DNA of 49,646 nucleotides from Acidiferrobacterales bacterium (GTDB lineage: Bacteria > Pseudomonadota > Gammaproteobacteria > Acidiferrobacterales > SZUA-150), in NCBI GenBank assembly GCA_947258385.1, contig CAMYII010000057.1, positions 1-49,646 of the forward strand, given 5' to 3'. Both the position numbers and the translations under genes were made by a program. Positions 1 to 8,543 of the stretch are shown piece by piece (the first letter of the stretch is position 1; each line of letters begins with the position of its first letter). The notes beneath the pieces were generated by a model. That model saw nothing but the letters and a program-made list of their open reading frames with translations. It had not been told where the DNA came from and made no database searches.

Positions 1-300
1 CTGTGAGCTGTGTGCGTTTTGACGGTGCGCACCTTTTGGGTTTCCCGGTCGTTGATCGTCCGCTGAAGGGTTATTGGGGGATCATCCGCTGAAAGCTTAT
101 TCGAATTGTCACAGTCTATCTTTAATATTAGACCATGGCCGGGGCCAGAGACAGGTTCCTTCGGTGCCGAGTTGGCCGGTGCAAGGCACCCGTGGATGAG
201 CGGCCTCACCCTTGGTATTGGGTCGCGGTGGCAAGCAGGCGGCAATCTGTCGCAAAATAGGCGATAATGCGATCTTTGATCAATCCGATCGGGTATTTCT
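1..300. other. Non-coding leader upstream of ribBA
   Basis: No convincing gene is seen in this stretch. It holds a short imperfect direct repeat (54-101), a TTGTCA-like hexamer at 106-111 near an AT-rich patch at 121-130 that could be part of a promoter with poor spacing, and a small possible hairpin (GGTGCC paired with GGCACC near 160-190). The conserved elements of an FMN riboswitch, which often precedes ribB in proteobacteria, could not be recognised. Confidence 0.5.
54..101. repeat. Imperfect 22-bp tandem-like direct repeat
   Basis: Two 22-bp copies (54-75 and 80-101) share the core TCCGCTGAA and end in TTATT. They differ at three positions and are offset by 26 bp. The function is unknown. 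It could be an operator-like repeat or a chance duplication. Confidence 0.4.
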
Positions 301-1451
<1,151 letters not shown>

Positions 1452-1455
<4 letters not shown>

Positions 1456-1928
1456 CTACAGTGAAGGTTATTGAAGGTGATCTTGTCGCGCGCGGGGCGC
1501 GCTTTGGGATCGTGCTTGCACGTTTCAACGATTTCATCGGTGAGCGGCTGCTCGAAGGGGCGGTGGATGCGCTGCTGCGTCACGGCGCCGATGAAGCCAA
1601 TATAGAGCTCGCGCGGGTGCCGGGCGCGTACGAGATCCCATTGGCGCTGAAGGCCATGGCGGGCAGTGGGAACTATGACGCTCTCATTGCCCTGGGCTGC
1701 ATCATCCGTGGGGCTACGCCGCATTTTGAATATGTCGCCGGTGAGTGCACCAAGGGCCTGGCGCAGGTCAGCATGAACGCCGAGATCCCGGTTGCGTTTG
1801 GCGTGCTGACAGTGGACACCATCGAACAGGCCATCGAGCGTGCCGGCACGAAGGCCGGCAACAAAGGTGCGGAGGCGGCGCTCTCCGCGATCGAAATGGT
1901 CAATCTGCTGAAGAATCTTCGTTCATAG
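1452..1928 (+). CDS. ribH: 6,7-dimethyl-8-ribityllumazine synthase
   Basis: This enzyme condenses 5-amino-6-ribitylaminouracil with dihydroxybutanone phosphate to make lumazine, the penultimate riboflavin step. It normally assembles into a cytosolic capsid-like oligomer. The 158-aa protein has the family landmarks: the RFNDFI segment near the N-terminus, the VPGAYEIP loop, the [14 protein letters not shown] segment with the catalytic histidine, and the PVAFGVLT strand. The ATG overlaps the ribBA stop as ATGA, so the two are translationally coupled. nusB follows after 19 nt, a common gammaproteobacterial order. Confidence 0.97.
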
Positions 1929-1947
1929 TCTGGCGCGCAGGGGGGGG

Positions 1948-2418
1948 ATGAAAGCGATGAGCAAAGGCAGCCGGCATAAAGCGAGAGTGGCCGCGGTGCA
2001 GGCACTGTACCAGTGGCAGTTGACCGAGCAGCCGCCCCAGGATATCGAGGACCATTTCATACTCGATCACGAAATGAGCGAGATCGACATCCGATATTTC
2101 GATCAACTGGTGCGTGGGGTCCCGCTGCATCTCCATGAGTTGGATGATCATCTAACGCCGTATCTGGACCGCGATGTCGAGGAGGTCGATCCGGTGGAAC
2201 GCGCGATATTGCGTGTCGGCGCCTACGAATTCGAGTTTCACCCTGAGATTCCCTATAAAGTGATCCTCAATGAAGCGGTTGAGCTGGCAAAGACCTTTGG
2301 CGCCGAGCACGGGCATAAGTTTGTCAACGCAGTGCTGGATAAAGTCGCCGCCAAGCTGCGGGCCGAGGAAATCAGGTCCACCGCGCGAGCGACTTCGGAC
2401 GGGTCCGCCGGCGCTTGA
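1948..2418 (+). CDS. nusB: Transcription antitermination protein NusB
   Basis: NusB is an all-helical RNA-binding protein that pairs with NusE (ribosomal S10) on boxA RNA and promotes rRNA antitermination. The sequence shows the typical N-terminus (SRHKARVAAVQALYQWQL), the central VDPVERAILRVGAYE segment and the C-terminal VILNEAVELAKTFG and KFVNAVLDK signatures. Two ATG codons are possible, at 1948 and 1957. The G-run at 1940-1947 serves the first poorly because of tight spacing and the second better, so MSKGSRHK may be the true N-terminus. The gene ends in a 4-nt overlap with thiL. Confidence 0.95.
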   Translation: MKAMSKGSRHKARVAAVQALYQWQLTEQPPQDIEDHFILDHEMSEIDIRYFDQLVRGVPLHLHELDDHLTPYLDRDVEEVDPVERAILRVGAYEFEFHPEIPYKVILNEAVELAKTFGAEHGHKFVNAVLDKVAAKLRAEEIRSTARATSDGSAGA

Positions 2419-3380
2419 ATGAATTTGAGCTCATCCGCAGATATTTCTCACAGCAGCCGGTAACGCGTTCCGATGTGCTTGTCGGCGTCGGTGACGACGC
2501 GGCCGTGATGCAGCTCCCGGGTGGTATGCAACTGGTGACGACCTCCGATGTGCTGGTCGAGGGCGTCCATTTCCCGCCCGAGACGGCGCCGGCCGACATC
2601 GGCTACAAATCACTGGCGGTCAACTTGAGCGATCTGGCCGCCATGGGCGCGGAGCCCGCGTGGTTCACGCTCAATCTGAGCCTGCCGGAGGCGGCGCCTG
2701 AGTGGCTGGAGGGTTTTTGCGCTGGCATGTTTGCCTTGGCGGCGCGATATCAGGTACAGCTGGTCGGCGGCGATACGGTGCGTGGACCCTTGACCATCGG
2801 CGTGCAGGCGCACGGTCTCGTGCCCGCCGGCGGCGCCTTGTTGCGTTCAGGCGCCAAGGCGGGTGACCGGGTGTACCTCAGCGGTACGTTGGGCGACGCC
2901 GGCCTGGGATTACGCTGCCTGCAGGGGGCATTGCCGCCAGGCGATGACGCCGGGGCACTGATCGAAAAGTTAAACAGGCCGGCACCGCGGGTTGAGCTCG
3001 GCATTGCCCTGCGCGGGATCGCCAGCAGCGCGATTGATGTCTCCGATGGTCTGGTCGCCGATCTCGGGCATATTCTGCGGGCGAGCGGCGTGGGCGCGTG
3101 GATCTCGCTCGATCGTGTGCCGCTGTCGCCGGCGTACCGCGCCCTTTTTGAACGCGCAGGGGGCTGGACCCTGGCCCTGACAAACGGCGATGATTACGAG
3201 TTGTGTTTCACCGTGCCGGCAGGCAAGGAACAGGACATCGCGCGGATCCAACAGCAATGTTTCGTCGGGCTCTCATGGATCGGTGAGATTGTGGCCGATG
3301 CGGGGCTGCATGTCGTGGCAGCGGACGGCAGCGATTATGCGGTTCCAAGCGTTGGCCATGACCATTTCGCAACACAGTGA
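2415..3380 (+). CDS. thiL: Thiamine-monophosphate kinase
   Basis: ThiL phosphorylates thiamine monophosphate to thiamine pyrophosphate in the cytosol and belongs to the PurM/ThiL ATP-binding superfamily. The 321-aa product begins MNEFELIRRYFS and carries GVGDDAAVM, the TSDVLVEGVHF segment, the NLSDLAAMGAEP motif, VGGDTVRGP, DVSDGLVADLGHI and NGDDYELCF, all family hallmarks. Translation probably starts at TTG (2415), which overlaps the nusB stop as TTGA, because the protein aligns from exactly this point. The gene sits between nusB and pgpA, an arrangement conserved in many gammaproteobacteria. Confidence 0.95.
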   Translation: MNEFELIRRYFSQQPVTRSDVLVGVGDDAAVMQLPGGMQLVTTSDVLVEGVHFPPETAPADIGYKSLAVNLSDLAAMGAEPAWFTLNLSLPEAAPEWLEGFCAGMFALAARYQVQLVGGDTVRGPLTIGVQAHGLVPAGGALLRSGAKAGDRVYLSGTLGDAGLGLRCLQGALPPGDDAGALIEKLNRPAPRVELGIALRGIASSAIDVSDGLVADLGHILRASGVGAWISLDRVPLSPAYRALFERAGGWTLALTNGDDYELCFTVPAGKEQDIARIQQQCFVGLSWIGEIVADAGLHVVAADGSDYAVPSVGHDHFATQ

Positions 3381-3425
3381 TCCGGCTGTTTCGCGAGCGG
3401 TCAACTGAATCCACCAAAAAAAGAC

Positions 3426-3905
3426 ATGCGTGTCGTCCCCGTTAGCGTTTGGAGAAACCCGGTTCATTTCCTGGCCTTCGGTTTTGGTGCCGGCGCATCA
3501 CCGCTGGCCCCCGGCACGGTGGGTACACTGGTGGCGGTGCCCATTTGTGTGCTAATGCTCGATTTGCCGATGCCGGTTTACGCGCTGATCGTTCTGACCA
3601 TGACCGCGGTAGGCATCTGGTTATGCGGCAAGACGTCCCATGATCTGGGTGTGCACGATCACCCGGGCATTGTTTGGGATGAGATCGTCGGCTACCTGAT
3701 TACCATGTTACCGCTGTCTACGCATCCCGATTGGGTATGGCTGGTGGTGGGCTTTGTCCTGTTCAGACTGTTCGATATCTGGAAACCGTTCCCCATCCAG
3801 TGGCTGGACCGGCATGTCGCGGGTGGGTTCGGCATTATGATCGACGATGTTCTGGCCGGCGTCTACGCGTTTCTGGTCTTGCAGGTACTGATCTATTTCT
3901 TTTAG
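3426..3905 (+). CDS. pgpA: Phosphatidylglycerophosphatase A
   Basis: PgpA is an inner-membrane phosphatase that dephosphorylates phosphatidylglycerophosphate to phosphatidylglycerol. The 159-aa protein has the family signature GAGASPLAPGTVGTLVAVP near residues 20-40, a conserved acidic DHPGIVWDEIVGYL segment, and RLFDIWKPFPIQWLD toward the C-terminus. Several hydrophobic segments fit a polytopic membrane protein. The ATG at 3426 follows an A-rich run without a clear Shine-Dalgarno. The gene is last in the rib-nus-thi block and converges on the small minus-strand gene that ends 10 nt away. Confidence 0.95.
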   Translation: MRVVPVSVWRNPVHFLAFGFGAGASPLAPGTVGTLVAVPICVLMLDLPMPVYALIVLTMTAVGIWLCGKTSHDLGVHDHPGIVWDEIVGYLITMLPLSTHPDWVWLVVGFVLFRLFDIWKPFPIQWLDRHVAGGFGIMIDDVLAGVYAFLVLQVLIYFF

Positions 3906-3915
3906 ATCCCAAACC

Positions 3916-4143
3916 TCAAAAATCAATAATCTTCGCGTCCAGGCCGAATTTTCTCACCTTATTCAGCAGTACAGACGCCCGCGTCTTCTCGGGATTGAAG
4001 TAGACGAACAACAAATGATCCCGCTCCGGATTAAACCAGGGGGCGATGACACCCGGCACCGTGCGCAGTTTTTCATCCACCATTTTGATGGTGATATCGT
4101 CCAAGGAATCCTTGATGTAGAAAAGAATGCTGGCCGTGTGCAT
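3916..4143 (-). CDS. Small conserved protein with ferredoxin-like (HMA-type) fold, function unknown
   Basis: This 75-aa protein begins MHTASILFYIKDSL. Alternating hydrophobic strands and two helices suggest the beta-alpha-beta-beta-alpha-beta layout of heavy-metal-associated domains, but there is no CxxC metal-binding pair. The function therefore cannot be assigned; a soluble partner or regulatory protein is possible. An upstream in-frame start (4275) exists, but the extra 44 residues look like non-coding sequence. The gene stands alone between pgpA (convergent, 10 nt away) and the sugar dehydrogenase gene. Confidence 0.6.
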   Translation of the reverse strand: MHTASILFYIKDSLDDITIKMVDEKLRTVPGVIAPWFNPERDHLLFVYFNPEKTRASVLLNKVRKFGLDAKIIDF

Positions 4144-4305
4144 CGATGCGGTTCTCCGGCACTGGTTTTGCGGACAGTTCCGTGGCCCAAATAATACTAC
4201 ATGCCTGCTGTTATTATGGACCAATGCGGGCCGCTGTGCACGGAATAAGGTGTACGCCGTCAACGGTATTCGCATTCGCCAATCGCGGGTGGAGGAGCGC
4301 GAGAC

Positions 4306-5586
4306 TCAGAGTCGCCATACCGACAAACCTTTTGCGCGCAGGGCGCTTTCATCGAAGCAGGACTTTACGTCGATGAAACAACCGTGGTCTACCATCTTGT
4401 CGGCGAACACGCCGACGCCCATATCGATAAATCGTTTATGGGCGACCGCAACGACCATCGCATCGCACGCCGGAATCTCGTCCCAGTCGAGCAGCTTAAT
4501 GCCGTATTCACGAAGCGCCTCGGCCTTGGCGGCGACCGGGTCATGAACCGAGACATTGACGCCGTAGCTCTGCAATTCATTGATGACGTCGATGACCCGG
4601 GAGTTCCTGAGATCGGGGCAATTCTCCTTGAAGGTCAGTCCAAGCACGCATACCGCTGTGCCCTTTATATGGGTTCCTGCCTCGATCATTTTCTTGATCG
4701 TCTGTTCGGCGATGAATTTTCCCATCCCGTCGTTGATGCGCCGCCCCGCGAGGATGACATCAGGATGGTAGCCCAGCATCTCGGCTTTATGGGTCAGATA
4801 GTACGGATCGACACCGATGCAGTGTCCGCCGACCAGACCGGGCCTGAAGGGCAAGAAATTCCATTTCGTACCGGCCGCCTTCAGCACCTCCAATGTATCA
4901 ATGCCGATCTTGTTGAAGATTATCGCCAGCTCGTTGATGAGCGCAATATTGAGGTCGCGTTGCGTGTTCTCGATCACCTTGGCGGCTTCCGCGACCTTGA
5001 TACTGCTGGCACGGTGTATGCCGGCCGTAACGACGGACTCATATAGCGCGGCGACCTGTCCCAGAGTCGCTTCGTCATCGGCGGAGACGACTTTTACGAT
5101 CGTACCCAGTGTGTGTTCCTTGTCCCCTGGATTGATCCGTTCGGGCGAGTAGCCAACGTGAAAATCCCGTTTCCATTGCATTCCGGAGTATTCCTCCAGT
5201 AAGGGAACGCAAACCTCTTCGGTTGCGCCGGGGTATACCGTGGATTCATAGACGACGACAACGCCTTTTTTCATATATTCGCCGACTGTCCGGCTTGCGC
5301 CGATCAGCGGGGAGAAATCAGGTCGACGGGCCTCGTCAATCGGGGTCGGGACGGCGACAATAATAGAGTCAGCCTCGGCCAGATCGGCCGGATTATCGGT
5401 AAAGGCGAGCTGGCCTGCGGCACGCAACGCTTCGCTCGAGACCTCGCCGGTGGGATCGACATGCTTGCGGTAGCTGCCGATCTTCTCGGGGTTGAGATCA
5501 AAGCCAATGGTCTTGTGTTTTTTGCCGAGCTCAACGGCAAGCGGCAGACCCACGTAGCCAAGCCCGACGACTGCAACAACACCCAC
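4306..5586 (-). CDS. tviB: UDP-sugar 6-dehydrogenase (TviB/WbpO-like, UDP-HexNAc type)
   Basis: NAD-dependent oxidation of a UDP-sugar C6 alcohol to the uronic acid, feeding surface polysaccharide synthesis. The N-terminal Rossmann motif VVGLGYVGLPLA is followed by VAVPTPID, ESTVYPGATEE, the central dimer helix (AKVIENTQRDLNIALINELA) and the catalytic-cysteine loop GGHCIGVDPYYLTHKA near residue 256. The C-terminal domain has GLTFKENCPDLRNSRV. The frame can be opened by TTG at 5613, but a GGAGG lies 5 nt upstream of a GTG at 5586, which I take as the start (426 aa). No glycosyltransferase or epimerase gene is adjacent, so the final product is unknown. Sequence features favour the UDP-N-acetylhexosamine branch over UDP-glucose. 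Confidence 0.85.
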   Translation of the reverse strand: MGVVAVVGLGYVGLPLAVELGKKHKTIGFDLNPEKIGSYRKHVDPTGEVSSEALRAAGQLAFTDNPADLAEADSIIVAVPTPIDEARRPDFSPLIGASRTVGEYMKKGVVVVYESTVYPGATEEVCVPLLEEYSGMQWKRDFHVGYSPERINPGDKEHTLGTIVKVVSADDEATLGQVAALYESVVTAGIHRASSIKVAEAAKVIENTQRDLNIALINELAIIFNKIGIDTLEVLKAAGTKWNFLPFRPGLVGGHCIGVDPYYLTHKAEMLGYHPDVILAGRRINDGMGKFIAEQTIKKMIEAGTHIKGTAVCVLGLTFKENCPDLRNSRVIDVINELQSYGVNVSVHDPVAAKAEALREYGIKLLDWDEIPACDAMVVAVAHKRFIDMGVGVFADKMVDHGCFIDVKSCFDESALRAKGLSVWRL

Positions 5587-5713
5587 GACAACCTCCGTAA
5601 CTGGATTAATCAATCAGCCCGATCCCGTCTAATAGGATGTTGAAAAAGTCCGTCCATGGCCTTTTTGCATCCTTAGCTCCGCAGACGGTACATCCCTGTA
5701 CCGCTTCTCAACT

Positions 5714-5747
5714 CGCTGCGCCGCGGTAGCCGCTGCGCCGCGGTAGC
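5714..5747. repeat. 17-bp perfect tandem duplication
   Basis: Two adjacent identical copies of a 17-bp unit beginning CGCTGCGCCGCGG lie inside the MITE-like element at 5714-5730 and 5731-5747. They are a likely site of copy-number variation by slippage. Confidence 0.8.
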
Positions 5748-5784
5748 CGCTCTCGGCCAGTCGCTCCGGCCCTCCCTGGCCTCT

Positions 5785-5867
5785 CGCGACACTAGACCGT
5801 CCTTGGTCGTCGGTCGCTCCTGCGCATCCGTGCGCCCGCGACACTAGCCCATCCTTGGGCGTCGTTC
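5785..5867. repeat. 31-bp imperfect direct repeat
   Basis: Copies at 5785-5815 and 5837-5867 share CGCGACACTAG and CCTTGG, with a few differences, at a 52-bp offset. They form part of the interior of the 5629-5953 element. Confidence 0.65.
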
Positions 5868-5953
5868 ATGGCCTTCGCGGCACTTGGGCTTCCTGCCCGT
5901 CGCATGCCCGCGGCTTGCGGCGCCTAGCAGGGTGTTTTTCAACACCCTGCTAA

Positions 5954-6409
5954 TGTTCTGACCGGCGTCCGCGATATCGAAAATCATTGCCGCGGCCGGA
6001 CCGTGCGCAATGATGACATACCTGGCTGGCTGCATGCCACCATCGGCCGTCGATATCGCTTCGTGCGGTCCGCCGATCGACAGTCGTGTCGACAAAAGGA
6101 TCGTGGCGGGGGCCAATTTCCGCGGCGTGGACCGTTGGTAAATACGTCCTTCTGTAGGCGCATAACAAGCGTGCAGGGTGACTGGCGCGTTGACGTTGTC
6201 TTAGTTCCTAAAGAGACGAAAACGATCTGCACGGTCCTTGGCCTTGTGATTGCGCTCATTGGTTTATATTGGGTATCCGGACCGGTGGCCAACGCCGTCG
6301 GCGCTTCCCGTGCCCGGGCATTTCCTTTAGGATTGTGAGACTCGGCCCTCATGGCGCATGTCCCGGACCTGGATCACATAATTCGCTGATGTCATAGGCT
6401 TTGTTATCG
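5954..6409. other. No convincing gene
   Basis: Open frames exist on both strands, but none has recognisable family features. One plus-strand frame ending at 6338 contains a short hydrophobic stretch (ICTVLGLVIALIGLYWV), which could be chance or a decayed membrane gene. The promoter for pncC and perhaps recA is expected here. I could not identify a clear -35/-10 pair or a CTGT-N8-ACAG LexA site. Confidence 0.4.
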
Positions 6410-6919
6410 ATGGTACTTGTAGAACTGGCAAAGGAGCTCGGGCGGGTGCTGCGGCAACAAGGAGTGACGATGACAGTGGCCGAGTCCTGTACCGGCGGCT
6501 GGATCGGTGAGGCGGTCACCGCGGTGCCGGGCAGTTCGCGCTGGTTCGATCGCGGTTTTGTGACCTACAGCAATATTGCCAAACGTGAGATGCTGGGGGT
6601 CAAGGCGGCGACGCTGGCACGTTCTGGCGCGGTCAGCGAACCGACGGCCCGCGCCATGGCCGAAGGCGCCCTGGCCCGCAGCCGCGCCGAGTATGCTCTG
6701 GCCGTGACCGGCATCGCCGGTCCCGGCGGAGGCACGCCGGAAAAGCCTGTAGGCACCGTGTGCTTTGCCTGGGCCGGCAGGCAACGGGAGACCCTCACCC
6801 AGACCCATCATTTCAGCGGTAACCGCGAGGCGATCCGGCGCCAGGCCGTGGAAACGGCGCTGCGCGGGATGTTCGACCTTGCCTCCCAGCGCGCCGGTGC
6901 CAGCGCCGGACGGAGTTAG
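6410..6919 (+). CDS. pncC: Nicotinamide-nucleotide amidase (CinA C-terminal domain protein)
   Basis: PncC hydrolyses nicotinamide mononucleotide to nicotinate mononucleotide in the pyridine nucleotide cycle; it is cytosolic. The 169-aa protein is a stand-alone CinA C-terminal domain with TVAESCTGGWIGEAVT, the GSSRWFDRGFVTYSN segment, SGAVSEPTARAMAEGAL, the GIAGPGGGTPEKPVGTV loop and the FSGNREAIRRQAVETAL helix. The ATG at 6410 is preferred over an upstream TTG at 6401. The gene sits 95 nt upstream of recA, the usual gammaproteobacterial arrangement, and may share transcripts with it. Confidence 0.94.
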   Translation: MVLVELAKELGRVLRQQGVTMTVAESCTGGWIGEAVTAVPGSSRWFDRGFVTYSNIAKREMLGVKAATLARSGAVSEPTARAMAEGALARSRAEYALAVTGIAGPGGGTPEKPVGTVCFAWAGRQRETLTQTHHFSGNREAIRRQAVETALRGMFDLASQRAGASAGRS

Positions 6920-7014
6920 CCGCGCCGGTTAAGTTGTGAAATAATCTTCCGGTCCGCGTGCCCGGCAGCGGCCGGTTGGCACGCCTTATCGTCACGACAC
7001 CGCAGGAGTGATTA

Positions 7015-8058
7015 ATGGATAGCAATAAAAGCAAGGCGCTCAGCGCCGCCCTCGGGCAGATTGAAAAGCAGTTTGGCAAAGGCTCGGTCATGCGGCTCGG
7101 TGACCAGGGGCCGACACAGCCGATTGACGTCATCCCGACCGGTTCCCTGGCGCTGGATATGGCCCTGGGTATCGGCGGACTGCCGCGCGGGCGCGTGGTT
7201 GAGATCTACGGACCGGAGTCCTCGGGAAAAACCACGCTAACGCTACAGGTCATCGCCGAGGCCCAGAAACTGGGCGGAACGGCGGCCTTTATCGACGCCG
7301 AGCACGCCCTGGACCCGGCCTACGCCGGCAAACTGGGGGTCAATGTCGACGATCTCCTGGTCTCGCAGCCGGATACCGGGGAACAGGCCCTGGAGATCGC
7401 CGACATGCTGGTGCGTTCCGCGGCCGTTGACGTTGTTGTGGTCGATTCGGTGGCCGCCTTGACCCCCAAGGCCGAGATCGAGGGCGAGATGGGTGATTCC
7501 CACATGGGTCTGCAGGCGCGCCTCATGTCCCAGGCCCTGCGTAAGCTGACCGCGAACATCAAGCGCTCCAATACCATGGTGATCTTCATCAACCAGATCC
7601 GCATGAAGATCGGCGTCATGTTCGGTAATCCGGAAACCACGACCGGCGGCAATGCGCTCAAGTTTTACTCCTCGGTGCGCCTGGATATCCGCCGCATCGG
7701 CGCCATCAAGAAGGGCGATGAGGTGACTGGCAACCAGACGCGGGTGAAGGTTGTAAAAAACAAGGTGGCGCCCCCATTTAGACAGTGTGAGTTCGACATT
7801 CTCTACAACGAAGGGATTTCCAAGGAAGGCGAGCTCATCGACCTGGGCGTGGACAAGGATATTGTCGCCAAGTCCGGCGCCTGGTACAGCTATAACAAAG
7901 AGCGTATCGGCCAGGGCAAGGACAACGCCAGGCAGTTCCTGAAAGACAACCCAGCCATTGCCGCGGACATCGAGTCACGCATTCGCCAGACGATGCCGAT
8001 CAATCAGATGGCAACGACTGAGGAGGTGCAGGTCGCGGCCGAGGAGGTGGAGGCCTGA
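7015..8058 (+). CDS. recA: Recombinase RecA
   Basis: ATP-dependent DNA strand exchange and LexA co-protease. The 347-aa product has the Walker A motif GPESSGKT at residues 66-73, the catalytic EHALDP segment, Walker [11 protein letters not shown], the L2 region [21 protein letters not shown] and the C-terminal [14 protein letters not shown]. The ATG at 7015 is preceded by CAGGAG at a suitable distance. No CTGT-N8-ACAG LexA operator is visible in the 95 nt before it, which is unusual for recA. recX follows after about 40 nt. Confidence 0.99.
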   Translation: MDSNKSKALSAALGQIEKQFGKGSVMRLGDQGPTQPIDVIPTGSLALDMALGIGGLPRGRVVEIYGPESSGKTTLTLQVIAEAQKLGGTAAFIDAEHALDPAYAGKLGVNVDDLLVSQPDTGEQALEIADMLVRSAAVDVVVVDSVAALTPKAEIEGEMGDSHMGLQARLMSQALRKLTANIKRSNTMVIFINQIRMKIGVMFGNPETTTGGNALKFYSSVRLDIRRIGAIKKGDEVTGNQTRVKVVKNKVAPPFRQCEFDILYNEGISKEGELIDLGVDKDIVAKSGAWYSYNKERIGQGKDNARQFLKDNPAIAADIESRIRQTMPINQMATTEEVQVAAEEVEA

Positions 8059-8096
8059 GCAGCAACGGTCAGGCAGAGGACTGCGACCGGCGGGGC

Positions 8097-8531
8097 GTGC
8101 GACAAAAGGCCATGGCGATGCTCGCCCGCCGCGAGCACAGCCGGCGGGAATTGAGCGAGAAACTGGAGAGAAAAGGGTGCCCGGGGTTGCTGGTGGCGGA
8201 GGTGGTGCGTGAGCTGGAAGCCGAGCGGTTGCTCTCTGACGAGCGTTTTACCGAGGCGCTGGTGCGTGCACGAACGCAGCGCGGAGTCGGCCCGCTGCGT
8301 ATTGAGAAGGAACTGCAGGAAAAAGGCGTGGCGGAGGCGCTTATCGCACAGTGGCTGGATACCGTAAGTAATGAGTGGTCTGAGATCATCAATCGGGTGC
8401 GTCACAAACGATTTGGTGAAGCGCTACCGGAGAGTCAGCACGAACGCGCCAGGCAGGCGCGTTTTTTGCAGCAACGCGGGTTTACATTCGAGCAGATACG
8501 CCGCGCGTTTCGCGCGGATGATTGGGATTGA
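8097..8531 (+). CDS. recX: Regulatory protein RecX
   Basis: RecX binds and inhibits RecA filaments. The protein has the three-helix repeat organisation of the family: an N-terminal AMAMLARREHSRRELSEKL unit, then VVRELEAERLLSDERFTEALVRAR and a C-terminal QARFLQQRGFTFEQIRRAF unit. A GTG at 8097 after a G-rich patch is the listed start. The frame is open further upstream toward the recA stop, so a slightly longer N-terminus is possible. alaS begins 12 nt downstream, consistent with a recA-recX-alaS transcript. Confidence 0.92.
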   Translation: MRQKAMAMLARREHSRRELSEKLERKGCPGLLVAEVVRELEAERLLSDERFTEALVRARTQRGVGPLRIEKELQEKGVAEALIAQWLDTVSNEWSEIINRVRHKRFGEALPESQHERARQARFLQQRGFTFEQIRRAFRADDWD

Positions 8532-8543
8532 CGACAGCGAAGC

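Larger units (their letters stand above)
5629..5953. mobile_element. MITE-like interspersed repeat with terminal inverted repeats
   Basis: A roughly 325-bp non-coding unit is bounded by 19-bp ends (5629-5647 and 5935-5953) that are inverted copies of each other with 15 of 19 matches (core TTTTTCAACA). The right end is itself an 11-bp perfect hairpin (5926-5936 with 5941-5951, loop TTTC). The left end can also fold (AGGATG and AAAAAG pairing with CTTTTT and CATCCT). The interior is made of short GC-rich repeats. The structure suggests a non-autonomous transposable element or multicopy chromosomal repeat. No transposase is present. Open frames across it look like repeat artefacts. Confidence 0.6.

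Noticed and set aside
120-300. FMN riboswitch before ribBA
   Set aside because: The conserved RFN boxes were not found. Only a short GGTGCC/GGCACC pairing and a GTGGATGAG word resemble parts of it.
6003-6338. 111-codon open frame with a hydrophobic stretch
   Set aside because: No family features, competing frames on both strands and a repeat element just upstream; not accepted as a gene.
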